A DNA stretch of 64,000 bases from Rachycentron canadum. Lineage: Eukaryota; Chordata; Actinopteri; Carangiformes; Rachycentridae. The translations under genes were made by a program, and so were the position numbers. The notes below the pieces were generated by a model. It was not told the DNA's origin. It worked only from the letters and a program-made list of their open reading frames with translations, and made no database searches. Of this stretch, positions 23,491 to 33,054 are shown in pieces (positions within the stretch are counted from its first letter, which is position 1; every line of letters begins with the position of its first letter). Where the stretch lies: assembly GCA_038496675.1 (NCBI GenBank), contig CM076652.1:3405535-3469534 (forward strand), written 5' to 3'.

Positions 23491-24757
23491 CGACGGACGT
23501 CTCCTGTAAAATGAACAGCCGATGAAGAGTGGGAACGTGGCCTTGACGGCTCCTATCATCAATCTCTCATCTCTCCTTCGTCTCACGTTCATCATTGTGC
23601 CCCGCCCCCTTTCTGCCTCATCCTCACTGCGCTCTCATTGGCTCCTCCAAACCAGCAGACCCGCTCTGATTGGGCCGACTGTGGCTCACATTCTGCCAAG
23701 TCACATTCCTGATCCCGCGTTTTTTTAAAGGGTCTCTCTTTGGTGAACTGTCGCCTTTAAGACACCTGAAATCCTGACTGATTTCCCAGGATGCCTTTCA
23801 CCGTTGCAGTGTAGGAGTCAAACTGTCTCAGTGTCTTTCTTTGGTTCAGCTTAAAAATCACCAAGTTAAATCCTCGGCTTCAGCCTCAGGAGCCAGAAAA
23901 GTTCATCTGGTGTCAAACGGCTTTTTACTAAGAAAGTGGACAAATATCATTTTGAAAAACTTTTCACTTTATTTCCATCCATAAGTAACACAATGTCAGT
24001 TTTGGTCGTAGATTCAAACACTCGTTTTACTTGTTTTACTTATGGCTGAAAATAAAATGGGGGGAAAAAAAGGACCAGTTTGATGCCATTAATGCGATGG
24101 CCACCTCATTTAAACATCTTAAACGAAAGAATGACGTTTGAATCCATATAAAAGGACTAAATTAATCAATTGAACTAAAAATAGAGGGCATGCACAGTGA
24201 TCTAAGAGGCGTTCAAAGACATCAATTTGCATTTGGACTGATGTATATTAAACACACATTAGTGGAGGTGGATTGCAGCTCTTTTCACCTGTGCTGCTTC
24301 CTTCCTGTCCAACAGTTAAATGATTAGACCAGTTAATTTTTTTTTTGTCAGGAGATCTGAGGTGTAAACGGAGCACATGACCCACATTTGTCTTTTTTTT
24401 TTTTTTTTTTTAAATTTATCCTAGTTTTAAAAAAAATCCAAAATAACCAGATGGATCCAGGTGAAATAAGCTGTTTTGTCAGTTTTTAATGTTTTCAACA
24501 CCAAACTCATCACTACCTGTCCTCTCTCTCTCTCTCTCTCTCTCGCTCCAGGGTCGATGGGGACGGGGGGGCGGGTTTGTAACCGGACGTCCCGCGGCGT
24601 GGACGGCTGCGAGGTGATGTGCTGCGGCCGAGGTTACGACACGTCGCGGGTCAGCCGCACCACCAAGTGTGAGTGTAAGTTCCACTGGTGCTGCGCCGTG
24701 CACTGCCGAGACTGCCACCAGCAGGTCGACGTCCACACCTGCAAGGGCCAGACGTGA
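11845..24757 (+). CDS. wnt2: wnt2, complete coding sequence in five exons
   Basis: Wnt2 is a secreted, lipid-modified ligand that binds Frizzled/LRP receptors and drives canonical beta-catenin signalling. Exons 11845-11927, 12853-13073, 17320-17597, 18918-19182 and 24552-24757 join in frame to 350 aa (human WNT2 is about 360). Seen: a signal peptide (residues 1 to about 26); the Wnt core beginning WWYMGTLGSQVMCDNIPGLV; the acylated-serine motif CKCHGVSGSC with Ser210 the expected palmitoleate site; sequons at N86 (NTT) and N293 (NRT); and the Cys-rich C-terminal domain GCEVMCCGRGYD to CKFHWCCAVHCRDC, ending VDVHTCKGQT. The family's cysteine pattern looks intact. The C-terminus is shorter than in mammals. 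The exon layout (phases 2, 1, 0, 1) is uniform and every splice site is GT/AG. The start is the ATG that opens the signal peptide. Position between asz1 and a divergently oriented st7 argues for wnt2 rather than wnt2b, whose neighbour in human is ST7L. Confidence 0.95.
12853..13073 (+). CDS. wnt2: wnt2 exon 2
   Basis: 221 nt after a ctccgctccgcag acceptor. It covers residues 28-102, including VMCDNIPGLVNKQRQLC and ECQHQFRSHRWNCNTT, both Wnt signatures. The donor is gtgagt at 13074; the exon leaves one base of the Ser102 codon. Confidence 0.95.
13616..13830. repeat. (GT)n and (CA)n microsatellites, wnt2 intron 2
   Basis: (GT)n at 13616-13647 and (CA)n at 13777-13830 lie 129 bp apart in opposite orientation, so they could pair. 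A cct/ctt trinucleotide run follows at 13908-13950. Confidence 0.9.
14880..15200. promoter_or_regulatory. candidate conserved non-coding element, wnt2 intron 2
   Basis: Non-repetitive, balanced composition, CpG-containing and free of recognisable repeats in an otherwise AT-rich, repeat-laden intron. Open frames on both strands have no family match. Regulatory role is inference from composition only. Confidence 0.25.
15236..15282. repeat. (CA)n microsatellite, wnt2 intron 2
   Basis: 47 bp of CA. It directly follows the candidate conserved block at 14880-15200. Confidence 0.95.
17320..17597 (+). CDS. wnt2: wnt2 exon 3
   Basis: 278 nt after ccccccacag. It completes SSREVAFVYAISSAGVVYTL and continues ARACSQGELDSCSCDPTKKG, FDWGGCSDHVEHAMRFSQAF and VDAKERKERDARALMNLHNN to RAGRK. 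It ends in phase 0 at gtgagg. Confidence 0.95.
17755..18055 (-). mobile_element. non-LTR retrotransposon ORF2 C-terminal remnant
   Basis: On the - strand this reads SQLKWFRRLEEDASWAFQAC then PTGRRPQGRPRTTYPIWLES and CCQHDPTPNK, close to the terminal reverse-transcriptase text of fish LINEs (a motif of the type ACPTGRRPRGRPRTRW). It is in wnt2 intron 3, with no promoter or intact ORF. Family assignment is from memory. Confidence 0.65.
18395..18815. mobile_element. SINE interrupted by a second repeat (wnt2 intron 3)
   Basis: The left part (18395-18480, ccaatcccagccgacagtgg and caggccgccagtctgtcgca) and right part (18690-18810, gggagaacataaaaactcct and cggggttcgaacccagaacc) are two pieces of one common fish SINE-type repeat in antisense orientation. 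Between them, gctgcacaattaatcaaaat to about 18655 looks like an unrelated AT-rich MITE-type insertion. Confidence 0.55.
18918..19182 (+). CDS. wnt2: wnt2 exon 4 (lipidation-site exon)
   Basis: 265 nt after ctgtttccag. It carries AVKRFMTLECKCHGVSGSCS (acylation motif), VRTCWLAMADFRRTGDHLRK and NDLVYFEDSPDYCIRDSES. The donor is gtaaac after one base of a Gly codon. Confidence 0.95.
20363..20438. repeat. (GT)n microsatellite, wnt2 intron 4
   Basis: About 76 bp, one ggg interruption. The same intron also holds CA or GT runs at 22038-22089, 22501-22545 and 23459-23488. Confidence 0.95.
22648..23110. repeat. dispersed repeat family 1, copy B (wnt2 intron 4)
   Basis: Same order of blocks as copy A, without the nested insertion: gtgacgtcacccatcggttt, gaggggtggatctgacctgc, gtagccacgccccctaattc and cattttcccatagacttcaa. 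No coding frame. Confidence 0.85.
24552..24757 (+). CDS. wnt2: wnt2 exon 5 (Cys-rich C-terminus)
   Basis: 206 nt after an acceptor preceded by a (TC)n run (24519-24545), which serves as the polypyrimidine tract. It starts SMGTGGRVCNRTSRGVDGCE and ends DVHTCKGQT with TGA at 24755-24757. The exon is strongly GC-rich and CpG-rich compared with its flanks. Confidence 0.95.
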
Positions 24758-25370
24758 CCTCGCCGCCGCCACCCAACACTACTGACCGCTCCCGTTAAAC
24801 CGGCAGTCACACTGGGTCACGACGCTCTGAGTCTCTCTTCTGATTGGCCGGCTGCTTTCTGACTGATCAAATGAAAAAAAAATACAGCAGATTTCAGGTA
24901 AACACAAACAAACCAAACTAAATCCTGCAAGGCTGGGTGGTGGGTCCAGGTGGGCGGGGCTTGGAGCACGGCTGAAGGTGGGGACTGCTTTGTTGTGACA
25001 TCACAAAGTTAAGGAAGTCCTGACGGTTGGTTTCTGAATCCAGGCTGTGAGCATTTCTCTGTGGACTGAGACCTTTGATACTTTCACAGTATTAATATAG
25101 AACCTAGACCTGATTTATATTAAAACAGACGTTGACATTTACCTTTAGAATTTATCAGCCAACACAAACTGCAGCTACTTTCTACACTTTAAAGAGTTCC
25201 CTCAGTGATAACTATGGTTTGAAGAGACGCTCAGTTCATTTAAAACCACAGCTTTTTCCCATTAGAGTCTTCTGTCCTGTAAATCCTCCATCACTGTATT
25301 TATTTACTCTCGAGTCTGTAAAACTATCTGGTCGTCCTGTGGCGGTGATTTTTCTACACAGAACGTCACT

Positions 25371-25376
25371 AATAAA
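25371..25376 (+). promoter_or_regulatory. candidate wnt2 poly(A) signal (AATAAA)
   Basis: First AATAAA after the wnt2 stop on the + strand, 614 nt downstream. A second candidate, ATTAAA, is at 25500-25505. Choosing between them needs transcript 3' ends. Confidence 0.35.
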
Positions 25377-26523
25377 CTAGAATTAGTGAGAACTCGTCCT
25401 GCTTCCAGGCTTCAATGTGGAAAAATTCACCTTCACTTGTGGCTTGTTTATCATCAAGACAGGGCTTTGTTTGTAATGTGTAAATATGTGTTTGTGTAAA
25501 TTAAAATCAGATATATAGTCAATCAGCCAGACTCCAGTTCACAAGTAATCAGCTCATTTCACTTCCTGCTGATCAGACTGGAACTAAACCAGTCTCTGCT
25601 TTTTGTCTCTTTTCAATTTAAGGACAACTTTCAACTTTCTGATGATGAATCACAGTATTAATAACATCATCCTCATGTTAACTGCTGGGATTAGGGGACA
25701 AAGAGAAACTCTGACAATTTATTTCCTCACAGTAATGAAACTTGTTAAAACAGTGTTTTCTTCTTTAGTTTTACCCACAAATCAAGAATCTTGTCCTTTT
25801 TAACGAATACTTTCATTTCAGATTTTTGGTTGTTTTATCTGCTACTGCATGAAAACCCATCATCAGAAACTTGTTTGAGTTGTATACGTTTATCACAGTG
25901 AAAATCACGCCTGCGTTTTTATTTACCAAAATGCCCTGATGGCTCTTTGGTAGTTCAAAGGAGCTTTTTGAAAGTTTTGTTATCGCCACATAGATGTTAG
26001 CATTAACAGCAGCTAGCCAGTCTAGAGGAAACGTTACGAGTTCAGCATCAAACATCTGTCTCCAGAGGTGGAAAGCAGCCTTGAACTGCTCAGAGGACGT
26101 ATTGTACAACCTCGTCTGAAGCTGTTACGTAAGCAGCTGCTAATGCTAACGTTAGCTATGTAGCAGCGACAAAGCTGACACATAGGTCCTTTAAGATCAG
26201 GTCATAAATAAATGCTATCTTTGATCAGACAAACCAGAAACCAATCTCTGCCCAGAGAAATAGGAAAAATGTGCCTTTTTTTTTTTTTTTTTGTAGTAAA
26301 CAAGTCAAAAACTATTCGTCCTTTAAAATGAATGTCATCATTTCACAAGTGTCTAAAAACCAGAGAACACAGATAAAACTCCTCTACCTGTGGAGAGAGA
26401 CGATGAAAACACTTCAGGAGACGTGAAGGATAAACAGTAAAACTTACCAGGTTTTACTCTGTTAAACTGTGTGAGAATCAAAATGGCGGGAAGAAGCTGC
26501 TTGCAGCGATACACAAAAAGTCC

Positions 26524-26529
26524 TTTATT
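26524..26529 (-). promoter_or_regulatory. candidate st7 poly(A) signal (AATAAA on - strand)
   Basis: TTTATT on + reads AATAAA on the st7 strand, 492 nt past the stop and just beyond the tandem duplication. It is the first clear signal on that strand. Confidence 0.4.
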
Positions 26530-26560
26530 GTATTTTTTTGTCTTTTCACTTTTTTAATGA

Positions 26561-26893
26561 TGGCAATTTATCACCTTTTTTTGAACAACAAAAAAACAGC
26601 TTTAAATGATTGAAAACCCAAAAAATGCAAACATATCAAATAAAGTCGAAACCATTTCTGGATTTCTCTGTTTTGCCGTTTTCTTGATGCCTCCTCCTTT
26701 CGTCTCCATCTACTCTCTGTGGTTTGGCAATTTATCACCTTCTTTTGAAAAACAAAAGAACAGCTTGAAATGATTGAAAACCCCCCCAAAAAAATGCAAA
26801 CCTATCAAATAAAGGTCAAAACCGATTGTGGATTCCATTGTTTTGCTTTCTTTTCGTGCCGAGCCTCCTCCCGTCGTCTGTTTCTCCGTTAGG
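26561..26893. repeat. tandem duplication of a ~164-bp unit, presumably in the st7 3' UTR
   Basis: Two diverged copies, 26561-26724 and 26725-26893, both open with tggcaatttatcacct and share aatgattgaaaaccc, aaatgcaaac, tatcaaataaa, a cctcct block and a cgtct end. Each carries an AATAAA on the + strand (26639 and 26808). The unit lies immediately downstream of the st7 stop. Confidence 0.8.
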
Positions 26894-27020
26894 TTTGAAC
26901 TCTTGGCACAAAGGTGTGTCAGTCCAGTCGATTGCAGTGTCCTGGGTTTCAGTTCAGCTGTTTCTGTCTGGGTGGAGGTCGGCTCCTGGGTCTGATTCTG
27001 GTCCGGGTCTGGTTGGGGGG

Positions 27021-27116
27021 TCAGATGCGGGTGAGCTGGTGCCAGAGGCTGGACGGCAGGATGCTCTCCACCTTCTCCATGATGAAGTTGAGAGGAGCGA
27101 ACAGCGTGCTGAGGAA
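27021..27116 (-). CDS. st7: st7 terminal coding exon
   Basis: 96 nt, acceptor tttgtgtctctgcag, stop TGA at 27023-27021. It encodes FLSTLFAPLNFIMEKVESIL then PSSLWHQLTRI, the standard ST7 C-terminus. The alternative longer C-terminus known in some mammalian isoforms was not seen between 27117 and 29697. Confidence 0.95.
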   Translation of the reverse strand, partial: FLSTLFAPLNFIMEKVESILPSSLWHQLTRI

Positions 27117-29656
27117 CTGCAGAGACACAAAGACGACCAGTCAGCGAGTTACAAGATTCACTATTTTAAAAAAAAAAAAAAAAAAAGACTTATTTTTTTA
27201 ACTAATGAGTCTATTTAAAAAAGCCCAGGTTCACTTGTGCATGTTGCCCTTTTTTTTTTGACTCACAACAGATAATGAGACAGATGTTTTACACAACAAT
27301 CCAAACTCATGCTCTATTTACTAGCTTAAAAAAAAACAAACAAACAAAACAAACATCAACACAGAAGTTGTGTCCCAGCTCAGGGGCCACATCCTTCAGA
27401 GGCCCCATCTGAAGACCGATTGTCTGTGCGACTACGTTTCCAGGTCTTATTTCACAGGCTCATTCATATTCATGCCTCCTCTTTTTCCCATCTTTAATCT
27501 ATCCCAGGATTCATTGTGTGCAGTTAAGAAAATAATATGGCAACAAAAAGCCAGAGGATGACACTTTTAAATGTTTAATCTGTTGTCAAAGAGTCACTAG
27601 AGATGAATCCACAGCTGAAACCAGAGGCGCTGGTCCACAGAGATCCAGTTCTCAAAGTGACCGAGCACAGACCAACAAAGTCCATCTGCTGATGAAGACA
27701 GTGTGATATGGTTGAAAGGCCTGGAAGAGGCCAGTGTGTAGACTTTTAATTAGGACGGTTTCACACTGGGACGAACGACAGTCTGGAAGTTAACTCTTCT
27801 TCTTTGTTGCTCTAAAACAGTAGCGTGGTCACTGTGCAGTCACTGACGACTACTGCTTTAGAGCAGTGAAGAAGAATTGACTCCTGATTAAAGAGTACGT
27901 CAGGGTTTAATGCAGAGCGGCTGCAGTGATGGAGGAAGTGTTATTTGTTTTCTAATGACTCAGTCAAATTAGATAATAAAAGATTTAATGGGCACAAAAC
28001 GACAGCCATCACATCAGGTGTATAGTTAGTACAATACAGCTTTGTTTGATCTGATCAATACTCTATAGAACAAATGTCAGGAACTGAGAAGGAAACAATG
28101 GTGTCAGAGCATCTAATTAATTCATTGTTGTTGATTCATTTCCTGTTAATTCTCTAATTGAACATTACAACAGATGAGTCCTGCGTTTTCCTTTTAGCAC
28201 CAACATAGATTTGAGTTCCACGTGAGCACAGAGCAGCTCGGCCTGAGGCCACAGTCTCTGCTCGGGTGGGGAGGGTGGGGCTGATAGGGGCTCCACCAGA
28301 GCAACATGGAGGTCATAGAGGTTCCCAGATAAGACACCATGACGGGGCCTGTGTCGTCTGCCTGGGAGTCAGTGGTTTGTGTGTTTGAGAAGAACAAAGA
28401 CACACATTGTATCACACCATCTGTGTTTCAGCTTCAAAGTGAAGGTGTGTGTCCTGTGTGTTTGAACAGTGTGTGTGGGGGGGGGGGGACCGTCCTGTAA
28501 GACACAGAGCAGGGACGCAGCGCTCCAACCCACCACAGCTCTGCAGGTACAGACTCTGTTATTAAGTGGATCAGGACTATGACACTTCAGGATCCACGTT
28601 TTCTCTCAGTCTGCTGCTGCCTCCTTCACAACAAACAATACACTCTGTTTGTCTTAGATACAGACGACGACGCTCAAAGTTTCTTTTCACTGTGAATGAC
28701 ACAGAAACCTGGTTCCTCATTAGTTCCCTGAAATGAGGAGCAGAGACTTTACAGAGGAGGAACTACGACAGGAGAGAGAGGCAGACATGTCTCCACGTGG
28801 TCCTGATCAGCCACATTAAAGGTCAGCGACCTGTCTGGGGATGTGCAGTGTCAACACATGTGGTCAGGTCAGTTAGATAATAACCCGCACAACAAACCCA
28901 TACGTTACATGAGCTGAGTCTGAATCTGATGCATTAGCAGAATCATAAAAAGTGATGATTCAGGTTAATAAACTGACTATTTGAAGCTACAGTATGACTG
29001 TAGTCCTTCACAGAGCAACAGGCCTGTGTCTATATATGTGTCTAAGCAGGTAGATGGTAAATGCTGATAGTGTCACATCAGGGGGGAGAGATGAGCTCAC
29101 CCACATTCCAGGGGAGCAGCGCAGCACCGCAGGGCCACAGGGCCGCAGGGCCGCAGGGAGGGGCAGGGGAGGCAGCGCCCTCCACTGGCTGCTATGACCA
29201 CAGGCAGGAGGAGCTACAGGCTGATCTAATGGTGTCCAGCCTGAAATGAGTTCTCCTCTCTAGGTTGAGAAGCATGTGATAAAACATTGTGTTCACAGCT
29301 CAATGGCACAGCATTAAATTGGGCCTGAACTGGGCCTGAACTGGGCCTGAACTGGGCCTGAACTGGGCCTGTGGAAAAATCTAGATGACTTTCAAACAGC
29401 AGCTGCAGGAACTGAAAATTGAACTGATGCTTCTAAAAGCAGAGCAACAGAGAAACACCACAGGGTGATTAAATTCCCTTGGAGCTTCATTTCATATTAA
29501 CGTAGCTGTTGGATTATGGGATGTTGTGTGGCACAAGTAGAAAGGTCAGAGGTCACCAACTCCATTCAGATTCACTCAGTTGAATACACACAGTGATCAG
29601 GACAGAAGCTGAAGTCCTGCAGCCAAACAGTTTCACTCAGTGTGAAACTTTCAAAA

Positions 29657-29694
<38 letters not shown>

Positions 29695-29849
29695 CACAGC
29701 TTTAGCAAACACTCCCATGAGCTCGGGGAACTGGTGTGTGAGCAGAGCCAACATGGCGGTGAAGGAGCAGAGACCGGCTGTGAAGAGGATGAAGAAGGGC
29801 AGCTCCTTCTTTGGGTAGACTGACACCTCGTGAAACACTGCTTCCACGT

Positions 29850-29895
<46 letters not shown>

Positions 29896-31091
29896 CGGGA
29901 CATAATGTTAGTTTAGAGCATATAAAAGTGTTCTTCATTGGTCAGTTTCACTGTGGGAGGAGACACGTGGCTGCAGGAGACTGGAGCACAAATCTATTTC
30001 CAGTGGCAATAAACTCCTGATAGTTTCTGCTTTAAAGAAAATGTTGAGACTCTGAATCTTTGTCTAAGCTGGTGTTGCCCTGTCACCAAACTCCTCTGGC
30101 CAGGTTCGTCCTTCAGAGCTGAACATTATTAATTGTCTTTTTGTCGGTCAATTATTTCCCACTGCTTCAAGATAGAAAAGCATTAACAATTGAATGGACT
30201 TCACTTTTCTAGTCTTATCAACCTCTCAAACCACTTTACCATGTAAACCACAATCACACACATTCACACAGCGCCTCTACCATACAACACACACACTGAT
30301 GGATCAGCCATCAGAGGCAATTCAGGCTTCAGGATCTCGCTCGTGCTAGAGGAGCCGGGGATCGAACCAGCAACCTAATTAGTGGACAACCTGCTCTACC
30401 TCCTGAGCCACAGCCGCCCCAACAATTACAAACTTTACTGTCATGTACGACGTGCTGAGCAGAGAAAAAAAAAAAGAGAGAGAGGGTTCACCCGTTAATG
30501 TTGGACACTGTTTGTTGCTGTATTCTCTCAGTTTTTTTCCTAATGGAGAATATTCCTGCATTTTCCCGCCCAACAACATGCAAAGCTCATTCAAGAAAAA
30601 GGAAATGTGTCAACAATGCTGCTGACCACACCTCATTTTAAGACCAGGGAGTCTATGTGCTATTGTCTGAAACTGACAAAGACAGTTGTGTTGCACTTTG
30701 AGACAGAAGAACTGAGGCAGGTTCAGGTTCAGGAACGTTTTCACATCATCCTCACTCTTCATTTAGAGCCTGACACGTTTGCAAAGGGCTGTTTACATCA
30801 AATATGTTATTATATATACAGAATATATATAAACAGCTGATTCAGCAATGTGTTGAATTTGTGTTGGCCATATTGGACGAAGCTTTAATTAGTTAAAAAA
30901 ATAACTCTTTTCAGAGAGTGGAGAAATAATTTATCTTTTCAAATAAACAGTAAACAAAACATCCACCCTCTGCACACAACACAACACAACACAACACAAC
31001 ACAGTGTGTCGCTGCCAGTGGCTGGAGGCCAAGTTAATCAAGAGCAGGTTTCTGTGTGAGGACAGATGAGCTGCTGCACAGACAGTAGGAC

Positions 31092-31130
<39 letters not shown>

Positions 31131-31281
31131 CTTTCAGGAATGTGTCTCATCATCACAATTATTAATGACAAATTTAACCACTTGATTATTCTGAACAACA
31201 ACGAATGAAGCTGCTGCAGAAACTTTATCATCAGAAAACAATTCAACTTATTTATGACAATTTATTTCTGTGGCATAAAAA

Positions 31282-31334
<53 letters not shown>

Positions 31335-32267
31335 AGGGCGTCTCTTACTGGGTAGCAGTTCTCTGTCTGCCGTCTCTGTGCAGATGGGGTAGGGGTAGAA
31401 CAGGTGACCCTTCTCCAGAGGATATGGGATCATTCTGAAAGCTACAACGCACACAAACACACACACACACACACACACACAGTGATTTAAACAAAGGGCT
31501 TGAAACTCTTTAGCATGCGTGTGTATCTGTGTCTATCTGTGTGTGTGTGTGTCTGTGTGTATCTGTGTGTGTGTGTGTGTCCGTCTGTATCTGTGTGTGT
31601 GTCTGTGTGTATCTGTGTGTGTGTGTCTGTGTGTATCTGTGTGTGTGTCTGTGTGTATCTGTGTGTGTGTGTATCTGTGTGTGTGTCTGTGTGTATCTGT
31701 GTGTGTGTGTATCTGTGTGTGTGTGTGTGTCTGTATCCGTGTGTGTGTGTATCTGTGTGTGTGTGTGTGTGTGTCTGTATCCGTGTGTGTGTGTATCTGT
31801 GTGTGTGTGTGTGTGTGTCTGTATCTGTGTGTGTGTATGTATCTGTGTGTGTGTGTGTCTGTATCTGTGTGTGTGTGTGTCTGTATGTATCTGTGTGTGT
31901 GTGTGTGTCTGTATGTATCTGTGTGTGTGTGTGTGTATCTGTGTGTGTATCTGTGTGTGTATCTGTGTGTGTGTCTGTGTGTATCTGTGTGTGTGTGTAT
32001 CTGTGTGTATCTGTGTGTGTGTCTGTGTGTGTGTGTGTGTCTGTATGTATCTGTGTGTGTGTGTGTGTGTGTGTGTGTCTGTGTGTGTACTCACTGCCCT
32101 CCCAGGTGCAGTGCAGCAGGTTAAGTGCCCCCTCCACCCTTTTCCAGTGCTGCAGGTGGAAGAAGGCGTAAGCGATGGCCTCACTGTCGCCTCGCTTCAA
32201 GATGTGCTCTGGAGGAAGAATCAGACTCTTCATCTCCAGCAGATACTGAGGAAGAGGAGGAGACGAC

Positions 32268-32309
<42 letters not shown>

Positions 32310-32979
32310 ATCCCAACATTAATTAAACCATCAGCTGATGTCAGCCTGTCACAGATTCTGTTTGTTCTGGTCTCTGTATGAGACAAGTGTCATCCCAGAG
32401 GTCAAAGGTCATTCAGAGGCAGCGTCTGCAGCCGGTCACAGCTCAGTAGCTCCGTGATGCGGTAATGACAGCAGGTGTGTAGTGTTTGTGTATCTGTGTG
32501 TGTCTGTGTGTGCAACGCTCCTCTGACACTCACTTTGGGGACGTGAGGGTTGAACTCCACCGCTCTGTGGATGGCTTCTACTGCATTCATCTCTGCTGTG
32601 CTCAGCCCTCGCCTGGACGCTGCCTCTGGAGAGAACCTACACACACAGACAGACACACACACACACACACACAGACAGACACACACACACACAGACACAC
32701 ACACAGATACATACACAGACACACACACAGATACATACAGACACACACACAGACACACAGACACACACACACACAGACAGACACAGACACACACACAGAC
32801 AGACACACAGATACATACAGACACACACACACAGATACATACAGACACACACAGACACACACACACACAGATACATACAGACACACACACAGACACACAG
32901 ACACACACACACAGACAGACAGACAGACACAGACAGACAGACACACACACACACACACAGACACACAGACAGACACACA

Positions 32980-33054
<75 letters not shown>

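Larger units (their letters stand above)
19183..24551. other. wnt2 intron 4 (5.4 kb); no gene seen
   Basis: Contains (GT)n/(CA)n tracts, a (TC)n tract at 21849-21880, repeat family 1 copy B, a GC-rich block at 22090-22440, and a block at 24090-24300 with a CTAAAAATAG (MEF2-type) site at 24175-24184. Confidence 0.5.
24758..27020. other. wnt2-st7 convergent intergenic / 3' UTR region
   Basis: 2.26 kb between the two stop codons. It should hold both 3' UTRs: poly(A) candidates for wnt2 at 25371 and 25500, for st7 at 26524. The 26000-26200 text (gctaatgctaacgttagcta) looks repeat-derived. Confidence 0.6.
27117..29697. other. last st7 intron
   Basis: Holds poly(A) at 27168-27186, the imperfect inverted repeat at 27788-27882, a G-run at 28479-28488 and the five-copy 11-bp repeat at 29319. 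No alternative terminal exon was recognised. Confidence 0.5.

Noticed and set aside
11845..24757. Identification as wnt2b instead of wnt2
   Set aside because: Neighbours asz1 and st7 fit the WNT2 block; the YMGTLGSQVMCDNIPG start and overall length fit wnt2.
27117..29697. Alternative longer st7 C-terminal exon known in mammals
   Set aside because: Searched by eye on the - strand and not found; cannot be excluded without alignment.
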